Positions 41,471-53,419 of a stretch of DNA of 64,000 nt are shown here, one piece after another (within the stretch, counting starts at the first letter, position 1; every line of letters begins with the position of its first letter). The notes below the pieces were generated by a model. It worked only from the letters and a program-made list of their open reading frames with translations. It made no database searches and was not told the DNA's origin. Location: NCBI GenBank assembly GCA_963693305.1, contig OY855903.1:30702598-30766597 (forward strand), given 5' to 3'. The stretch is from Meandrina meandrites (taxonomy: Eukaryota > Cnidaria > Anthozoa > Scleractinia > Meandrinidae). The translations under genes and the position numbers were made by a program.

Positions 41471-43040
41471 AAAAAAAAAAGAAGAAAGTTCAGAAAACGG
41501 TTTCATTCTTAGAGTAAAAGGATTCAACTTGAGAAAATAAAATTACAACCCGTCACAGTTGCCAGGAAAGCCAGGAAAACCTCATGCACTGGTAATAGGC
41601 CCAGATGCCCGGGGCAAGTAGTAAAAAATCTCTGACAAGCAATTTACCTTTTTTAAGAACGCTGGGCAGACGTCTTTAGACGTCTTTGAGCCACGGATGG
41701 CAACCGGAAGGAGAATGTTTAAGCGTTTAGCGAAGTGTTTACTCCAGAAAAGCGTTAGAAAGCCTTTGTTTTAGCACTTTAAAATTGGATTAATTAGCAA
41801 TAAAAAGTCACTAAAATACGCGCCAAATACGTGAACGTTCCACTTCCAGTTGCCGTTCGTGGCTCAAAAACGTCTGTGCTTAATACATTGACATTAACAA
41901 AAAAATAATCACGGTTTACCCATCAACAGTAGTATTGACGAGTTATTTTTCACAATAAATGGATATCTCTTCAACTTATGCCTTTGTTTTTCCTGTTTGA
42001 AGCATTTTGGCATTTTGATGTGCAAAAACCTTGGCCGTTGAACGGACAATGTCCGGACTGATTAGGGACATGACTCGTCAAACGTTGGCCTTGCCGGTCA
42101 TGTTGTCCGGTCACAAGTCGATAATAATATTTAAATAACATTGAAAAAAAATTTCTCTTGTCCCCTGCTCGCAGGCTACGAATTAAGTTACTAGCATGAC
42201 AATTAAACCATTGCGGTCGCGTGACGTTTTTGTGAGCGAATACCAAGATTAATGGTGATTTTTATGAGCAGAGTTGCGGTAATTTTTTGGCAGCGCGGTT
42301 AAAACTTCTAAGATCTTGTTTCATACCCAGCTCTCTTTCCAGTATAGACAACTGATCAAGAAGGCTTTGCCTCTATATTTCTTGCAATTTGCCTTTCCGC
42401 CATTTCGTTGATATCCGTCTGTAGACTTTTGTATTCATTTCTGTAGAACTATTACAGTGGCCATGGAAGAGGGAAGAAACTCCTTACTGCTTGTTATTTG
42501 GGCGAACATTTTTCTTTGTTAGGGTTCAAACAATCGAAAATAAGCCTGAAAATAGTGGAAGGTATGGACAAAAAATCTTCCACTCACTTATAGCGCCGGT
42601 AACTGCTAAATGCATTTGCAACTTACAAGTAAACAAATCAGAGTCAGGCACGAACATACAAGTTTTACGTTCGTGATGAATGACTCCGGCCACAATTCAG
42701 TGACAATTTGCTCGATTTCCACGTCAAAGAACTTTAAAATCATCGAATAAATTTTGTACCGCGACAGTTTGCTTTTTCCTTTCCTTTCTTCTTGAACGCT
42801 TTTTCTTTGGCGTCAATCTGTGGATTTTGTGTGTGGAGCTGAGCCTGTGTTTTTATTTTCAGTCGCCGTGATTGGTTTTCAATTGGTTGTCTGCGTCATC
42901 CGATGAACTTATGAGAATAAGACATTTGATCACGAAAAATAAAATAGTATCCTATTTCTTTGACGGCCATTTTCTATAGTTATTTCATAAAAGCAATAAA
43001 ACGCACTTTCTTGGGATTTACTGGCGTAATAAAACCACTT
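41471..43040. other. gene-free stretch
   Basis: I see no supported gene. A fair amount of non-repetitive sequence here could hold regulatory DNA for the gene at 43.2 kb. Confidence 0.35.
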
Positions 43041-43129
43041 GGGATGTTGGGAGAACACTCGAAAAGCTTGTAAATCACTCGCCTGACTATCGTGATTTAC
43101 AAGCTTTTCTCTTGTTCTCCCAACATCCC
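43041..43129. repeat. near-perfect hairpin upstream of the 43.2-kb gene
   Basis: GGGATGTTGGGAGAAC...AGCTTGTAAATCAC is mirrored by GTGATTTACAAGCT...GTTCTCCCAACATCCC with a short loop. It ends 85 bp before the ATG at 43,214. Confidence 0.75.
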
Positions 43130-43213
43130 ACGTGTCCCATTCAATTCCCTCTAAAAACCCTGCAATCCCCCATGACTCTGAGGTTTTTATCACAAGAGTT
43201 TTACGCCGGTGTC

Positions 43214-44116
43214 ATGTCGTCAGTAGTGATAAAACTGTTCGAAACTGTTTCTCAGAGCCGTGTGTTCCGTGCAGTTATACCGAGCTTTCCTATAAACGCT
43301 TCCTTAAGCGATTTAAGGAGAGAAATCGATGAAGAAGAGTTACTTCATGGAAAGTTCTATTTTGTGAATGACGGCCAGATGTGTGCGAAGGACACTGAAG
43401 GGGAGCTAACAGTGGAAGCTTTGTCGAGCCACGCCGATGGTGCAGATGAAAACTGTGGAGATAAGCGGCCAATACAGGTTGTAGAAGTAAAATTCGTCCC
43501 TGAAGAAGGGAAAAACACTTCCGATGAAAATCCCACGTCAGATGAAAGTTCCGAAGAGTTAGAAGACACGCGGGAAAGTGAGCCGTCAAGTAGCCGTGAC
43601 ACAAAGAGCAAGGGCGTCTGGAAAATGTTCAAACAGCAAAACTCTTTGGAAATTAAAAAAATCAAAATCTATACAAGCGAAGAAATTGGCCAAGCAAGAG
43701 GGATGCGAGCTTCTTATTTAAAGTTCTGGAACAAGCGCGCGAAGGCATTATGCACAAAGGCGCTTAACCTATCTGAAAAGACCATTTATGCAAAAATTAA
43801 TGACGAGTGGAGGCTGGAACAAGAACAAATCCTCAAACGAGAAGCAGAAGTTTTAGACGAGTCAGCAGAAGCACCAGTTTCCCTCAAGGCAGGAACACTT
43901 ACTAAAAACATGGCAGCAATTAATGAGGCAACTGAGGAAATGCGCGACACCACCTCAAAACTTCGGGAGAAGTCGCTTTCCTCTTCTCAGAGAAAAGAAC
44001 TTACGGCCTTTCAAAGAAGAGCACAAACGAAGTTGAAGCGCGCTCAAGACACCATGCGTAAAAACCTCAAAGTAAAAAAAAGTAAGATCGATGCTGTCAT
44101 GAGCAAAGAAAAATGA
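43214..44116 (+). CDS. 300-residue coiled-coil protein, paralogue 1
   Basis: This is a single open frame. I use the ATG at 43,214; another in-frame ATG lies at 43,172. Residues 1-50 look like a small alpha/beta fold starting MSSVVIKLFETV. A Ser/Glu/Asp-rich acidic linker follows at about 90-140. Next is a conserved block KIKIYTSEEIGQARGMR and then a Lys/Glu-rich helical, probably coiled-coil C terminus. AATAAA lies at 44,236. The gene at 46,426 has the same order of parts. I recall similar unnamed cnidarian proteins but no function. The single-exon structure could mean a retrocopy or a transposon-borne gene. Confidence 0.65.
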   Translation: MSSVVIKLFETVSQSRVFRAVIPSFPINASLSDLRREIDEEELLHGKFYFVNDGQMCAKDTEGELTVEALSSHADGADENCGDKRPIQVVEVKFVPEEGKNTSDENPTSDESSEELEDTRESEPSSSRDTKSKGVWKMFKQQNSLEIKKIKIYTSEEIGQARGMRASYLKFWNKRAKALCTKALNLSEKTIYAKINDEWRLEQEQILKREAEVLDESAEAPVSLKAGTLTKNMAAINEATEEMRDTTSKLREKSLSSSQRKELTAFQRRAQTKLKRAQDTMRKNLKVKKSKIDAVMSKEK

Positions 44117-44235
44117 CTGTTATGGATGCCATGATTAGCTTTTCATTTGAAACTGATGTGCAAAACTGAGTTAAATTCGTAATTTTTCACGTGTAATAAT
44201 TGATAAATATGCAGACACAGTTTTGTTGCTAAGGC

Positions 44236-44241
44236 AATAAA
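44236..44241 (+). terminator. polyadenylation signal AATAAA
   Basis: AATAAA lies 120 bp after the stop of the 43.2-kb gene. Confidence 0.4.
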
Positions 44242-44753
44242 AATTAAAATGAAAGAGGCAATATTTATTCTCATTCTTTTACCGTTTAAAGGTTCCCGTG
44301 CCATTGAAAACAGTTTCAATTTTATTTGCGGGTTTTTTTTTTTTTTTTGCGCTTTGAATATATACATTTACGGACTTCGTCTTTTCCTTATACTTTTTGG
44401 TGCAGGGTTCAAAGCTGTCTTTGTTTGCCCTTGCAAAAATATGCTGATTACCGTCTTGTATTTGTCCGCACTGGATTCTAAACCTTTTCCGCTCTTTGCT
44501 ATTTTTTGTCTTCCCGCGCTTATTTGAAAAATTATTTCTCTGCTTTATATTGCACCAATCGAAGTTATCAGCCGATGATTGCCCCTGATGCCGGTCTAAC
44601 CTTTTTAAATCTTAGATTAATCAAAACTAACTTCTCCCTGCCCTCAATAAAGGCACTGCCTGTCAACTCGCTTTCTAAATATATTGCAGCAGTTTTCTTT
44701 GGTCGCATTCTTTGTGGTCGCGTCTGGAATCTGGCTATTTTGTCAGTTTTCCC

Positions 44754-46273
44754 AGGATTAGTGGATAACGCGGGGCTGGGGTCCCAGGGTGTGGAAAACA
44801 CGGGGTCCTGGGGTGTGGAAAACACAGGGTCTGTGGAAAACACGGGGTCCCGTTTTTTAACACAAGAAAAGGAATTATGCTACCCAAATGAATTTTTGTT
44901 TGATTTACTAGATGTGGAATGCGACGGGTGCGTTTGCGCCCCTCCGCCTATTGAGTGAAAAAAGGAAATGAACATTAATACATTTTTTAATAGTGCCCGT
45001 GCTCCAATTCGCTAAGTGGCGTAGTTTAAAATTGAAATATGCAGGTTATAACATCAATGCACCATTTTTAGATTTGTTGGGCGACAAATTTGGACTTTTG
45101 CAATTACGATTTGAGGTCATTTATGTGCTATATAAATTGTATTCATGTTAATACGTTTTACTTTTGGCTGCCTGGTCCTATCTAACTGCCTTCAAACCGC
45201 ACTCAATGCGGTCTGAGAGAACCAGAGTTTTCAAAATGTCTTGTGGAGGGCCACCAATTTAGCCCACGCCTGCGATCTATGTCGCTCTAATGCACTCCTT
45301 CCCCCTCCCAATTAAAATCCTGGCTATGGGACTGTATTTGTTTTGAATTGAGGAAAACAGTAATCACTACTTCTAAAGGAAAGGAATGAAGCATCCTACC
45401 TTATATTGTCTTGAACTGTCATTAAATTGCAAAGCAATTACAGGGTTAAAACATTTATTAACTTTAAAATCGACTAACTTAGTAATTAAAGCAGACTGAT
45501 ATAGCAACCTCTAAATTGAAACAATGGGTTGCGCGGCAAGTGAAAAAAATGGCCCTTAGAAAACGATTACTAATGACTCGAACATTGGTCAACGGTCAAC
45601 CCCTCAACAGTGATCTTCTTTTGAGGCCGTGTTTTCAGGGTAGGTATTTTAAAACACGACATGCTATTTCTGACATCTAAAAAACTAGTACTTTGACACC
45701 GTGCACCGGCTCATGAATGAAACTCGGTGAGTGTCGTGATTGAGGTCAGCGCCGGCGCCAGTGTGAGAAAAACCGACGATGGTGGCGGGTGGTTTTCTAG
45801 GAATGTTTTTGGACTCACCATGCGTTCGTGGGTTACTTTTGCACAGGAAAATCTTTCCAGCTAAATAAAAGTTTATTACTCATTCATTATTTCTGTTTGA
45901 AAAAAAAATGCGCGCAAGTTACTGAGAAAAATGTATGATGTATGACATTTATACTGTACAAAAGGCTCACAAATGGACACAAACTCAACTCCGATGCACA
46001 ACGCTTGAATGGCTTTTCTTCACGTCATGTTTAATACGTCGCGTTAAGGAAGCACTTTTCTCGAAGATCCTGAATTAGTTGATAATACATTTTAAGCAAA
46101 CAAACATTAAACTTTTTTTAGCGAGAAAAATAATTTCAAGTGTAAAATTCCAGGACCCTGTGTTTTCCACACCCCGGGACCCAGTGTTTTCCACAGACCC
46201 CGGGACTCCGTGTTTTCCACAGACCCCAGGACCCCGTACCCCGGGACCCCGGCCCCGCGTTATCCGCTAATCC
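44754..46273. mobile_element. 1.52-kb non-autonomous hAT-like element
   Basis: The ends GGATTAGTGGATAACGCGGG and its near-complement are flanked by the 8-bp direct repeat GTTTTCCC at 44,746-44,753 and 46,274-46,281. An 8-bp duplication is the hAT signature. Subterminal arrays of GTGGAAAACACGGGGTCC (left) and the inverted equivalent (right) follow. No transposase frame is present. Confidence 0.8.
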
Positions 46274-46425
46274 GTTTTCCCACAAGTTCCAGTCGAGTGC
46301 TTCGAAAAATGCGAATGATTGACAACAGTTTATTTTTAGTCAATGAGGAGAAAACCACGAGACTAGTGTTGGCTTGGAGTTGTTGCTTGTCGTCGAGTTT
46401 ACATGTAATATCGCCATTCAACAAA

Positions 46426-47357
46426 ATGGAGAGGACATTGAAGCTCATTACGCGAGGTGAAGTTTTTGCCGTTGTTAAAAATGTGAATGAAAAAGAAACT
46501 TTATCTTCGGTTCGTGAGAGACTCCGAAAAAATTCAAACCTCAATGAATACTCTTTTTTGCTTTTTGGCATCGCAATGAAATCTAAACAAGAGGCGAAAA
46601 CACTTGTGCGTGATTGTTGGCAGCGTGAAGACGATGGAAGTTTTGTGATAGAAGTGAAAGCGGCTGACAGTGGAAACCCCAAACTAGACATCTCAAGTCC
46701 GTCATCATCCTGTTCACCAAAATCGCCTTGCGGTGAGCGGTCACCAACTGAACATGAAATTAAGGTTTCAAAAATGAAGTGCTTTAGTGACGCTGAAATA
46801 CAGGAAGCAAGAGAATTATTCCAGAGAGAAAGAATGCGATTCCACAATGACATGCTGGAAAAAATCAGATTGGATCAAAGTCTCTTGCCGATTGGGGCCC
46901 TCAGGAGCTTCTTGGAGTTATCGAGTCATCCTGGGTCATGAAAAAAACTGAACTTTTAAAGTTAAAGGTTAAAGAAATTCTGTGTGAAGATATTGCTTTC
47001 ACAACAGACTGCAAGGGGCGTGATAGCGTATTGTCGCGGAATCTAAATTCACTGGAAAAAGCACACTTTGACGTTGAACAAGAATATTCGAAGTTTACGA
47101 AAGATATTCACGAAAACGAATCCAATCGACAAAGTTTGGAAAAGAGGTTTGACAAATTTTTCTCCGCCTTAAAGAAGAGCCAAGCAAATCTTCAAAAGTC
47201 TATCGAGGCCTTTAAAAAGAAGAATTCTCAAACACAACCAACGCCGGCTACCGTTGATGATAGTTTGGAGAGTCAGACTCCACAACGACTTGAAGAAGAG
47301 GAAATTCCAGCTCTCGCGGAAGACGTTAAAATGGAATACGAAAGTGACTCAACGTGA
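46426..47357 (+). pseudogene. coiled-coil protein, paralogue 2, with one frameshift
   Basis: The ATG at 46,426 opens a frame ending in a TGA at 46,939-46,941, and a second frame carries on to 47,357. Just before the TGA, from about 46,888, the second frame reads more like the paralogue, so the shift lies near 46,885-46,905. The parts are an N-terminal small fold, a Ser/Pro-rich linker, KMKCFSDAEIQEAR (matching KIKIYTSEEIGQAR of paralogue 1), a Lys/Leu helix and a Gln/Glu-rich end. Without the hAT-like element it would sit about 0.8 kb from paralogue 1. A sequencing error is an alternative to decay. Confidence 0.6.
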
Positions 47358-48013
47358 GAAACCATTTGATTGACATCTCGTGCATGAATGACAGTTTGCT
47401 GTTAAATTTTAGATCTGTCACACTGCGCAGCTCGCAGCCTAGTGAAGTCACAATTTCCCATGTGAATAATTTCTAAAACAATTTGCAAAACTGTTCTACA
47501 TTTGTACTTTTTAAGTCTTCGTGTTGAAAAGAAAAATGAATGAAGGTTATAATTAACATGTAAGACAACGTAATGTTCCATTTTATGTTCATTATTAAAA
47601 CCATTTACATGAAAAAATAGTGTGCATTGCTGCGGGGGGAGGAGGGGGGGCATGTGGGATGGAAGGGGTCGTAGAGTTGGCAAAAGCGATGGTCAGTGTT
47701 CCCAAGAGCTGTTATTTTTTTTTACATTTTTACTGCCTCTTTTTTGGAGGGGGATATTCCCCACGGGAGCTACACCAAACATATCTTCAGAGGACTGTAG
47801 TGTATCAGATACAAATTGGATGTGATCCCCCCCCCCAGTCCAATCCGCCCACGTTCCCTTCAAACCTATTAGCTCCTATTCCGTGTTCCTTTACGCTACA
47901 TGTGTTTTATTAGCGTTGTTACACGAGTTTTCAAGACCGCTTTTCATCGAGTGTTTAGTCCGTCAAGTATGTTTTCTGATCAATCGGCAGTCCGTACGGA
48001 TTTGTTGCTTTAG
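47358..48013. other. gene-free stretch
   Basis: Short G- and C-runs near 47,630-47,660 and 47,827; otherwise no gene or repeat. Confidence 0.4.
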
Positions 48014-48800
48014 CAACAAGCGATAATCAGGGACAATAGGCCTAAGTGCAAAAGTTTGTTTGAAAAATATCAAACAATTCTTCAGTCCCATTTATCTGGT
48101 GCTAATTGTGACAAGGTTGCTGTGCGTATTATAGAAGACAAGATTTCTTGGTGCTTCAAGCCCACGGACATACCCAAGAACCTTTCGCCGAAGAAAACAA
48201 CAGCGGATGGAAATTGTTTGTATTTTTCCGCATCAATTTCCCTCACAGGCACTGAAGCGCTGGCGCACGTTCTAAGGCTACTTGTGGCGGCCGAATTGTA
48301 CTTGGAGGCAGACTTCTACGTCCATCACCCGTATTTTAAAGAACGTCTTGAAGCAACTAACTACAGCAAAACTACTCTATTTGCTATAGCTCTTTCGACT
48401 GACAATGAAAATGTTAAAAACAGGCGAGATGTAGTTTTGAAAGAAGCAAAACTCACTTGCCGCAATGGGAAATGGGGAGCCATGCTTCAAATTATGGCCT
48501 TGACGTCTGTTGTTGGCAGGCCGATTTTTGAAGTCTACCCAAACACAGCGAACCAAGCAGTGAGATCGTTTTGCCATGGTGTGGTTAAGCTGAGTGTCTC
48601 AGCCTGAAAAAGAAGCATCCAAAAAGCATGACATGCTCTTTCTTATGTGGACGAGGACAACCTTAATACCTGGAAATGAGACATTTCAGCCGAACCACTT
48701 TGTACCGCTTCTTCCATCAGCTGCTTACCGGGCACCGCTTTCTCTCGACGAAAACGAGTTTCCCTCTTTACAAAAAGTCAATGAAGTATCCAAAAGGTGA
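48014..48800 (+). pseudogene. OTU-like cysteine protease, frameshifted
   Basis: A plus-strand frame open from 48,014 holds TADGNCLYFSASISLTGTEA, the OTU catalytic block with Asp-Gly-Asn-Cys. A helical middle part follows, ending VVKL near 48,590. A one-step frame change there leads to MLFLMWTRTT and then PNHFVPLLP, which supplies the catalytic His. Both halves of the active site are present but in different frames. AAAAG-GTGAGA at 48,800 is a good splice donor, and AATCAG near 48,030 could be an acceptor. OTU enzymes cleave ubiquitin from proteins. Cnidarians have many such genes, some carried by transposons. Confidence 0.6.
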
Positions 48801-48854
48801 GATTAGCTTTTTTTGGTACCATTTTTCCATTTTAAAGAGGGTATGTATGGGGTT

Positions 48855-48980
48855 AAAACAGCTGTGTATTTAATTCCGGAGTGTTTTTTTAATTCCGGAG
48901 TGAAAATTTCACAGTAATTAAACGTCAAAGGCCATACTTTGTAGTTATTAGTCGTAAAAGGCGGTTTTTGTAGGTATTAA
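48855..48980 (+). repeat. direct repeat outside the large inverted repeat
   Basis: ATTCCGGAGTGAAAATTTC and the sequence up to TAGGTATTAA occur here and again at 49,446-49,553. The right side has this segment only once, inside the inverted repeat. Confidence 0.7.
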
Positions 48981-49655
48981 TTCGAACAGGAAAATAATAA
49001 AAAAATCTGTCGTAGACACTTTAAATGGCCGGGGTGCGAGGTCACGCAACTTTTTAAAATGAGTAACGCTATCGTTAGCTACAGGCTACGGATAGTCATG
49101 GGGTTTTAAACGCTGCCTACATTACACCTTTTCATTTTAGCTCATTCACGCTGAGTGTTTGCTGTAGAGCACGCAATCAATGAATGAGAGTTATGATGAA
49201 GCAGATGTTGACGGCAATTGTGTACCGTGATAAAACTTGTGACACGTAGACAGAAGTTGCCGTGAATGGAAGTAATTTCACGTGCTACCTCTCCCCCCTT
49301 AGTAAAACCCATGTGAAAAGCAATGAAATGAAATGATTAGTCTGATAAATAAATTTACATCAAAACACAATTTCTGAAGTTCTAAAAATTGCAACATTTT
49401 TACAGCTGACTGTTGATATTTGAGCAATTATCAGCTATCAGTTAAAACAGCTGTGTATTTAATTCCGGAGTGAAAATTTCACAGTAATTAAACGTCAAAG
49501 GCCATACTTTGTAGTTATTAGTCGTAAAAGGCAGTTTTTGTAGGTATTAATCGTACAAGTCCTCTTTCACGATTAACTTACGGTTAATAATCGTTAAATT
49601 CACAACTAATAACTATGTTTGGCAGACTCTGCAGTTAATAGTCGTTAAGTCCCAG
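48981..49655 (+). repeat. large inverted repeat, outer left arm (L1)
   Basis: From TTCGAACAGG to AGTCCCAG this arm matches the complement of 61,875-62,580 with few differences. It contains the aattccggag and gattaataatcg words. No gene lies inside. Confidence 0.85.
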
Positions 49656-49689
49656 GTAAATACTCACGATTAATAATCTTGAACGAACA

Positions 49690-50200
49690 TCTTATCAAGT
49701 CACACAATGTAAACACGGCTTGAATGCGCGGAATGAACTCACGATTAATAATCTGGAACGAACATTTTATCAAGTCACACAATGTAAACACAGCTTGAAT
49801 GCGCACATTCAAGCCGTGTTTACATCATGTGACTTGATAAGGTGTTTGATCAAGATTATTAATCGTGATTTCATCCCTCGCATTCAAGCCGTGTTTACAT
49901 TGTGTGACTTGATAAGATGTTTGTTCATGATTATTAATCGTGAGTTCATTCCGCGCATTCAATTCGTGTTTACATTGTGTGACTTGATAAGATGTTCGTT
50001 CAAGATTATTAATCATGAGTTCATTCCGCGCATTCAAGCCGTGTTTATATTGTGTGACTTGATAAGATGTTCGTTCACGATTATTAATCGTGAGTTCATC
50101 GCTCGCATTCAAGCCGTGTTTACATCGTGTGGGACAATTTCATCTCGCGCATTGAAGCCGTGTTTACATCGTGTGAGTTGATAAGATGTTGGTTCACGAA
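49690..50200. repeat. 75-bp minisatellite in both orientations
   Basis: Units around TTCAAGCCGTGTTTACATTG and GATTATTAATCGTGAGTTCA lie in minus orientation to about 49,805, then about six in plus orientation. The flip at GAATGCGCACATTC is itself palindromic. Because 75 is divisible by 3, the array is open in a frame on each strand (a 25-residue repeat such as FIPRIQAVFTLCDLIRC). I do not take this as a gene. Confidence 0.85.
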
Positions 50201-50654
50201 TGCATGTCTATATTGGCAAAATTCGCCAGCTGAGCTCGCTACGCACTGTGTGATAACAATTTTCAACAGCGACGGTCGATCGAAAGCGCCCACATCTTGA
50301 AAGTACCAAAAAGCTCATTACAAACCGTACGTTTCGAGCTTAGCCCTTCATCAGTGGTAAATTGATCGTTGATTTCAACTGGCTTCCATTCTTGAACTCG
50401 TCATTCAGGTCAAAGTCAGGTCTGTAATTGGACAAATTTTGACAGTGAGCTCTGTGATTGGTTACCGTGGACGCGCCTCCATCAGGCAACGTGGTTGTCA
50501 AATTTCGGGCGTTTGAGAAGCTCTGTAAGTTTGCCATCAAGGGCAAGTGAAGCTGTTCTTTTAAGACCGCTTTATGCCTTGAGAAACTACGTAAACTTAA
50601 GAGTGAATGTCTGCAAGAATCAAACAAAATCGGAAAATAGCGGCAAAAGTGTGA

Positions 50655-51115
50655 AAACTCAAAATTGCTCAAACTCTGACTGTTAGTAGTCCATAATGAG
50701 TTATTCATCGCCATGCAATTCATTTGTCAAATAACTCTTTCTTTTGGCAGGAAATGACGATCATAAATTTCACGGCCAGAAACGGGAAAATCCAACTTGA
50801 AAATTAGCCGTTTTTAAGCAAACCACTTGCCTTTACTATAGAACCTGAGGACATCCACTTGTTATCAGCTTATTCTACATCTTTTCCAGATTTTGTTCTA
50901 TAATTTCCATGACGTTTAAATAAGAAATTATTTACCGTACTACCTTTATATCAAATAAGCTGATATTTTGGAAATAAAGTCAGGAAGAAATGGCCTTTCA
51001 ATTGATGTCACTTTTTGTCTGGGGAAATCAAATCGTTCTCCCCGAGAAAGCGCTAAAAATCACAAAATCAAGCAAATAAGAGATTGCCTGAAAGACGTGA
51101 CAAAGGTGGAAATTG
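50655..51115 (+). repeat. nested inverted repeat, inner left arm (L2)
   Basis: It matches the complement of 58,198-58,735. The right arm has an extra segment of about 60 bp near 58,395-58,460. Confidence 0.8.
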
Positions 51116-51149
51116 TGATTTTCGGATATTTTAGCCAAAGCTCGATAAA

Positions 51150-51335
51150 AATCAGGACAACTCGGATTAATATTAATCCGTGGATTATAATAATAATAGA
51201 TTATAATAGGCTTATTATAATCCGGTAATAGATTATTATAATCCAGTAATAGATTATTATAATCCGGTAATAGATTATATTATAATCCGGTAATAGATTA
51301 AGGCACGGCAAAAAATTGGGAGGATTAGATTATTA
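51150..51335. repeat. AT-rich element end, left
   Basis: Starts CAGGACAACTCGGATTAATA and runs into tandem TAATAGATTATTATAATCCG units. The inverted counterpart is at 54,110-54,343, ending ATTAATCCGAGTTGTCCTG. Confidence 0.65.
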
Positions 51336-51756
51336 TTAATAATATAATCCAGATTAGTAGAATTCTACTAGTACACTAATGCAAATGCTGCAATGTGATT
51401 GGCTGAGTTATTGAACACTATCAGCCATTAGTGTGTAGTTGCCAAAGGTCGTCCACAAAATGCGACGTTTTTATCGTTTTTCCGAAGTTTTGGAAGGAAG
51501 TTTAGATGTAAATGTATAAAAAAATTCCCGAGAAGACTAAGAGAAGGACATTAGCGGTTTCTTGACTTTAAAAGCTTGAAATTATTGAAAAACGGGTGCA
51601 CGCGCGTAAACAACTGCAAATTTGCCAAGGACAATTCAATGCGTGCGATTTTGTTAAAGCGTTTAATAGTTCGATAATGCGTAGAAAAATAATTAGAAAC
51701 CATTATTTGCGTTTATTTCAGTTAGAATTCTACTAAAACAATTAGAGCAGTTTCAT

Positions 51757-53313
51757 TTGAATACCGTAAGCAGTGGCGAGATTGAACGCATAATATCATC
51801 AATGCCATCAAACAAAGCCCCAGGGATCGACAAGATTTCTGTTCGTGTTTTGAAGGACTGCCTAAACCCGATTCTTCCAGTAATTACGTCTATTATCAAC
51901 ACTTCTATTGAAACATGCAAATTTGCTACTGCTTGGAAATTAGCTGAAGTGACACCTCTCCATAAAGGTGAAAACCACGAACTGGCAAATAACAACAGAC
52001 CAATTTCTCTTCTACCAGTTTTATCAAAAGTTTGTGAAAAGGTCGTACATAATCAATTCACTTCTTACTTACATTTAAACGACAGGTTAACAAAGACCCA
52101 AAGCGGCAACAAAAAATGGCACTCAACCGAAACATCTGTCATAGAAACAACCGACACTATTCTTAAAGCGATAGACCAGAAGACGTTGACTTCGGTAGTG
52201 TTCTTAGACATGAGTAAGGCATTCGACAGCATCAACCACGAAACCCTAATTTTGAAGTTGCGAGATGTAGGCGCCTCAGACCCAGTTATCCAGTGGTTTG
52301 GTAGCTACCTTGATGATAGACGACAAGTGGTTCGAATCCATTCAACATTGTCAGAGCCCTTGCCCATAGTTTGTGGCGTTCCGCAGGGAAGTATACTGGG
52401 ACCACTTTTATTTAGCATATACACAAATGATCTTTCTTCAGCACCACAGAATTGCAGCGTCCAGAGCTATGTGGACGACACTAAGCTAGTTATATCCTTC
52501 AAAATGAAAGACACTGTAAACGCCTTTGCTGACTTAAGAGTTGATTTGCATAGAATAGGCCAATGGTGTTCCAACAACCATTTATTGTTGAACCCAAGCA
52601 AAACTAAACTCATGGTGTTTGGCAGCAGGCAAATGCATTCCAGACTGGACACTCCCAGCCTCACCTTCATGGGAAGAGAACTCGTACCGGAACACACCGC
52701 TAAAGATCTTGGGGTGATTTTGGACAAGAACCTGACCTATGAGGAACACATTACCAAAACTGTCTCCTCCTGTATGTCTTGTCTCGGTCAAATAAGCCGC
52801 ACAAAGCATGTTTTTGACAAATGCACCCTACTAACTATTATAAATACTTTAGTTTTTAGTAAACTTTTTTATTGTTCGAACGTATGGGCGAATACATCAA
52901 AAAGTAATATAAATAAATTACAAGGTATTCAGAACTTTGCCACTCGAATTGCGACCAGTACGCACAAATATGATCACATCACACCAGTTTTAAAAGAGCT
53001 CAAATGGCTACCAGTTGCGACTCAGTTATATTTCAGGAGCGCTATCATGGCCTTCAAATGTCTATCATCTCGCGTGCCGGAGTACCTGTCTTCCCAGTTC
53101 AGTAAGCGAGGAGAAATAAGCGGACGTGCCACAAGAAGTTCACAAATGCTGAACATTCCTCTTTTCAAGTCTACCAGTGGTCAGAGAACGTTCTACTACA
53201 GAACAGTCAGTATCTGGAACTCCATGGATAGCTCTCTAAAAACTCTCGAGAAAGTATCTGCTTTTAAGTTTTATCTTAAACGTAAACTTATCAAGGATTT
53301 TATAGATTCCTAA
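51757..53313 (+). pseudogene. CR1/Rex-like LINE reverse transcriptase, 5' truncated
   Basis: A 518-residue open frame with no natural start codon begins inside the fingers region (PSNKAPGIDKI). It carries motif A FLDMSKAFDSINH, GVPQGSILGP and the catalytic YVDD in SYVDDTKLV. A long C-terminal domain follows with LVFSKLFYCSNVW, typical of CR1/Rex/L2 elements. The frame is intact to its stop at 53,311-53,313. The 5' part, including the endonuclease, is missing, as expected from premature end of reverse transcription. It lies inside the AT-rich inverted pair 51,150/54,343. Confidence 0.85.
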
Positions 53314-53419
53314 TTCTAGTTAATTAATTTTAAGTCTGAATATTATCTTAGAGTTTTTAAGTAGTTTTAAATTATTATTGTATTGTCTTTGAAAAGCCTC
53401 TAAGGGGAAAGTCAATAAA

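Noticed and set aside
44506..44958. 150-residue plus-strand frame
   Set aside because: It crosses the target duplication and the inverted end of the hAT-like element, so it is not an ancestral gene.
49720..50181. A 153-residue protein with 25-residue repeats
   Set aside because: The 75-bp satellite is open on both strands and contains no start or splice context.
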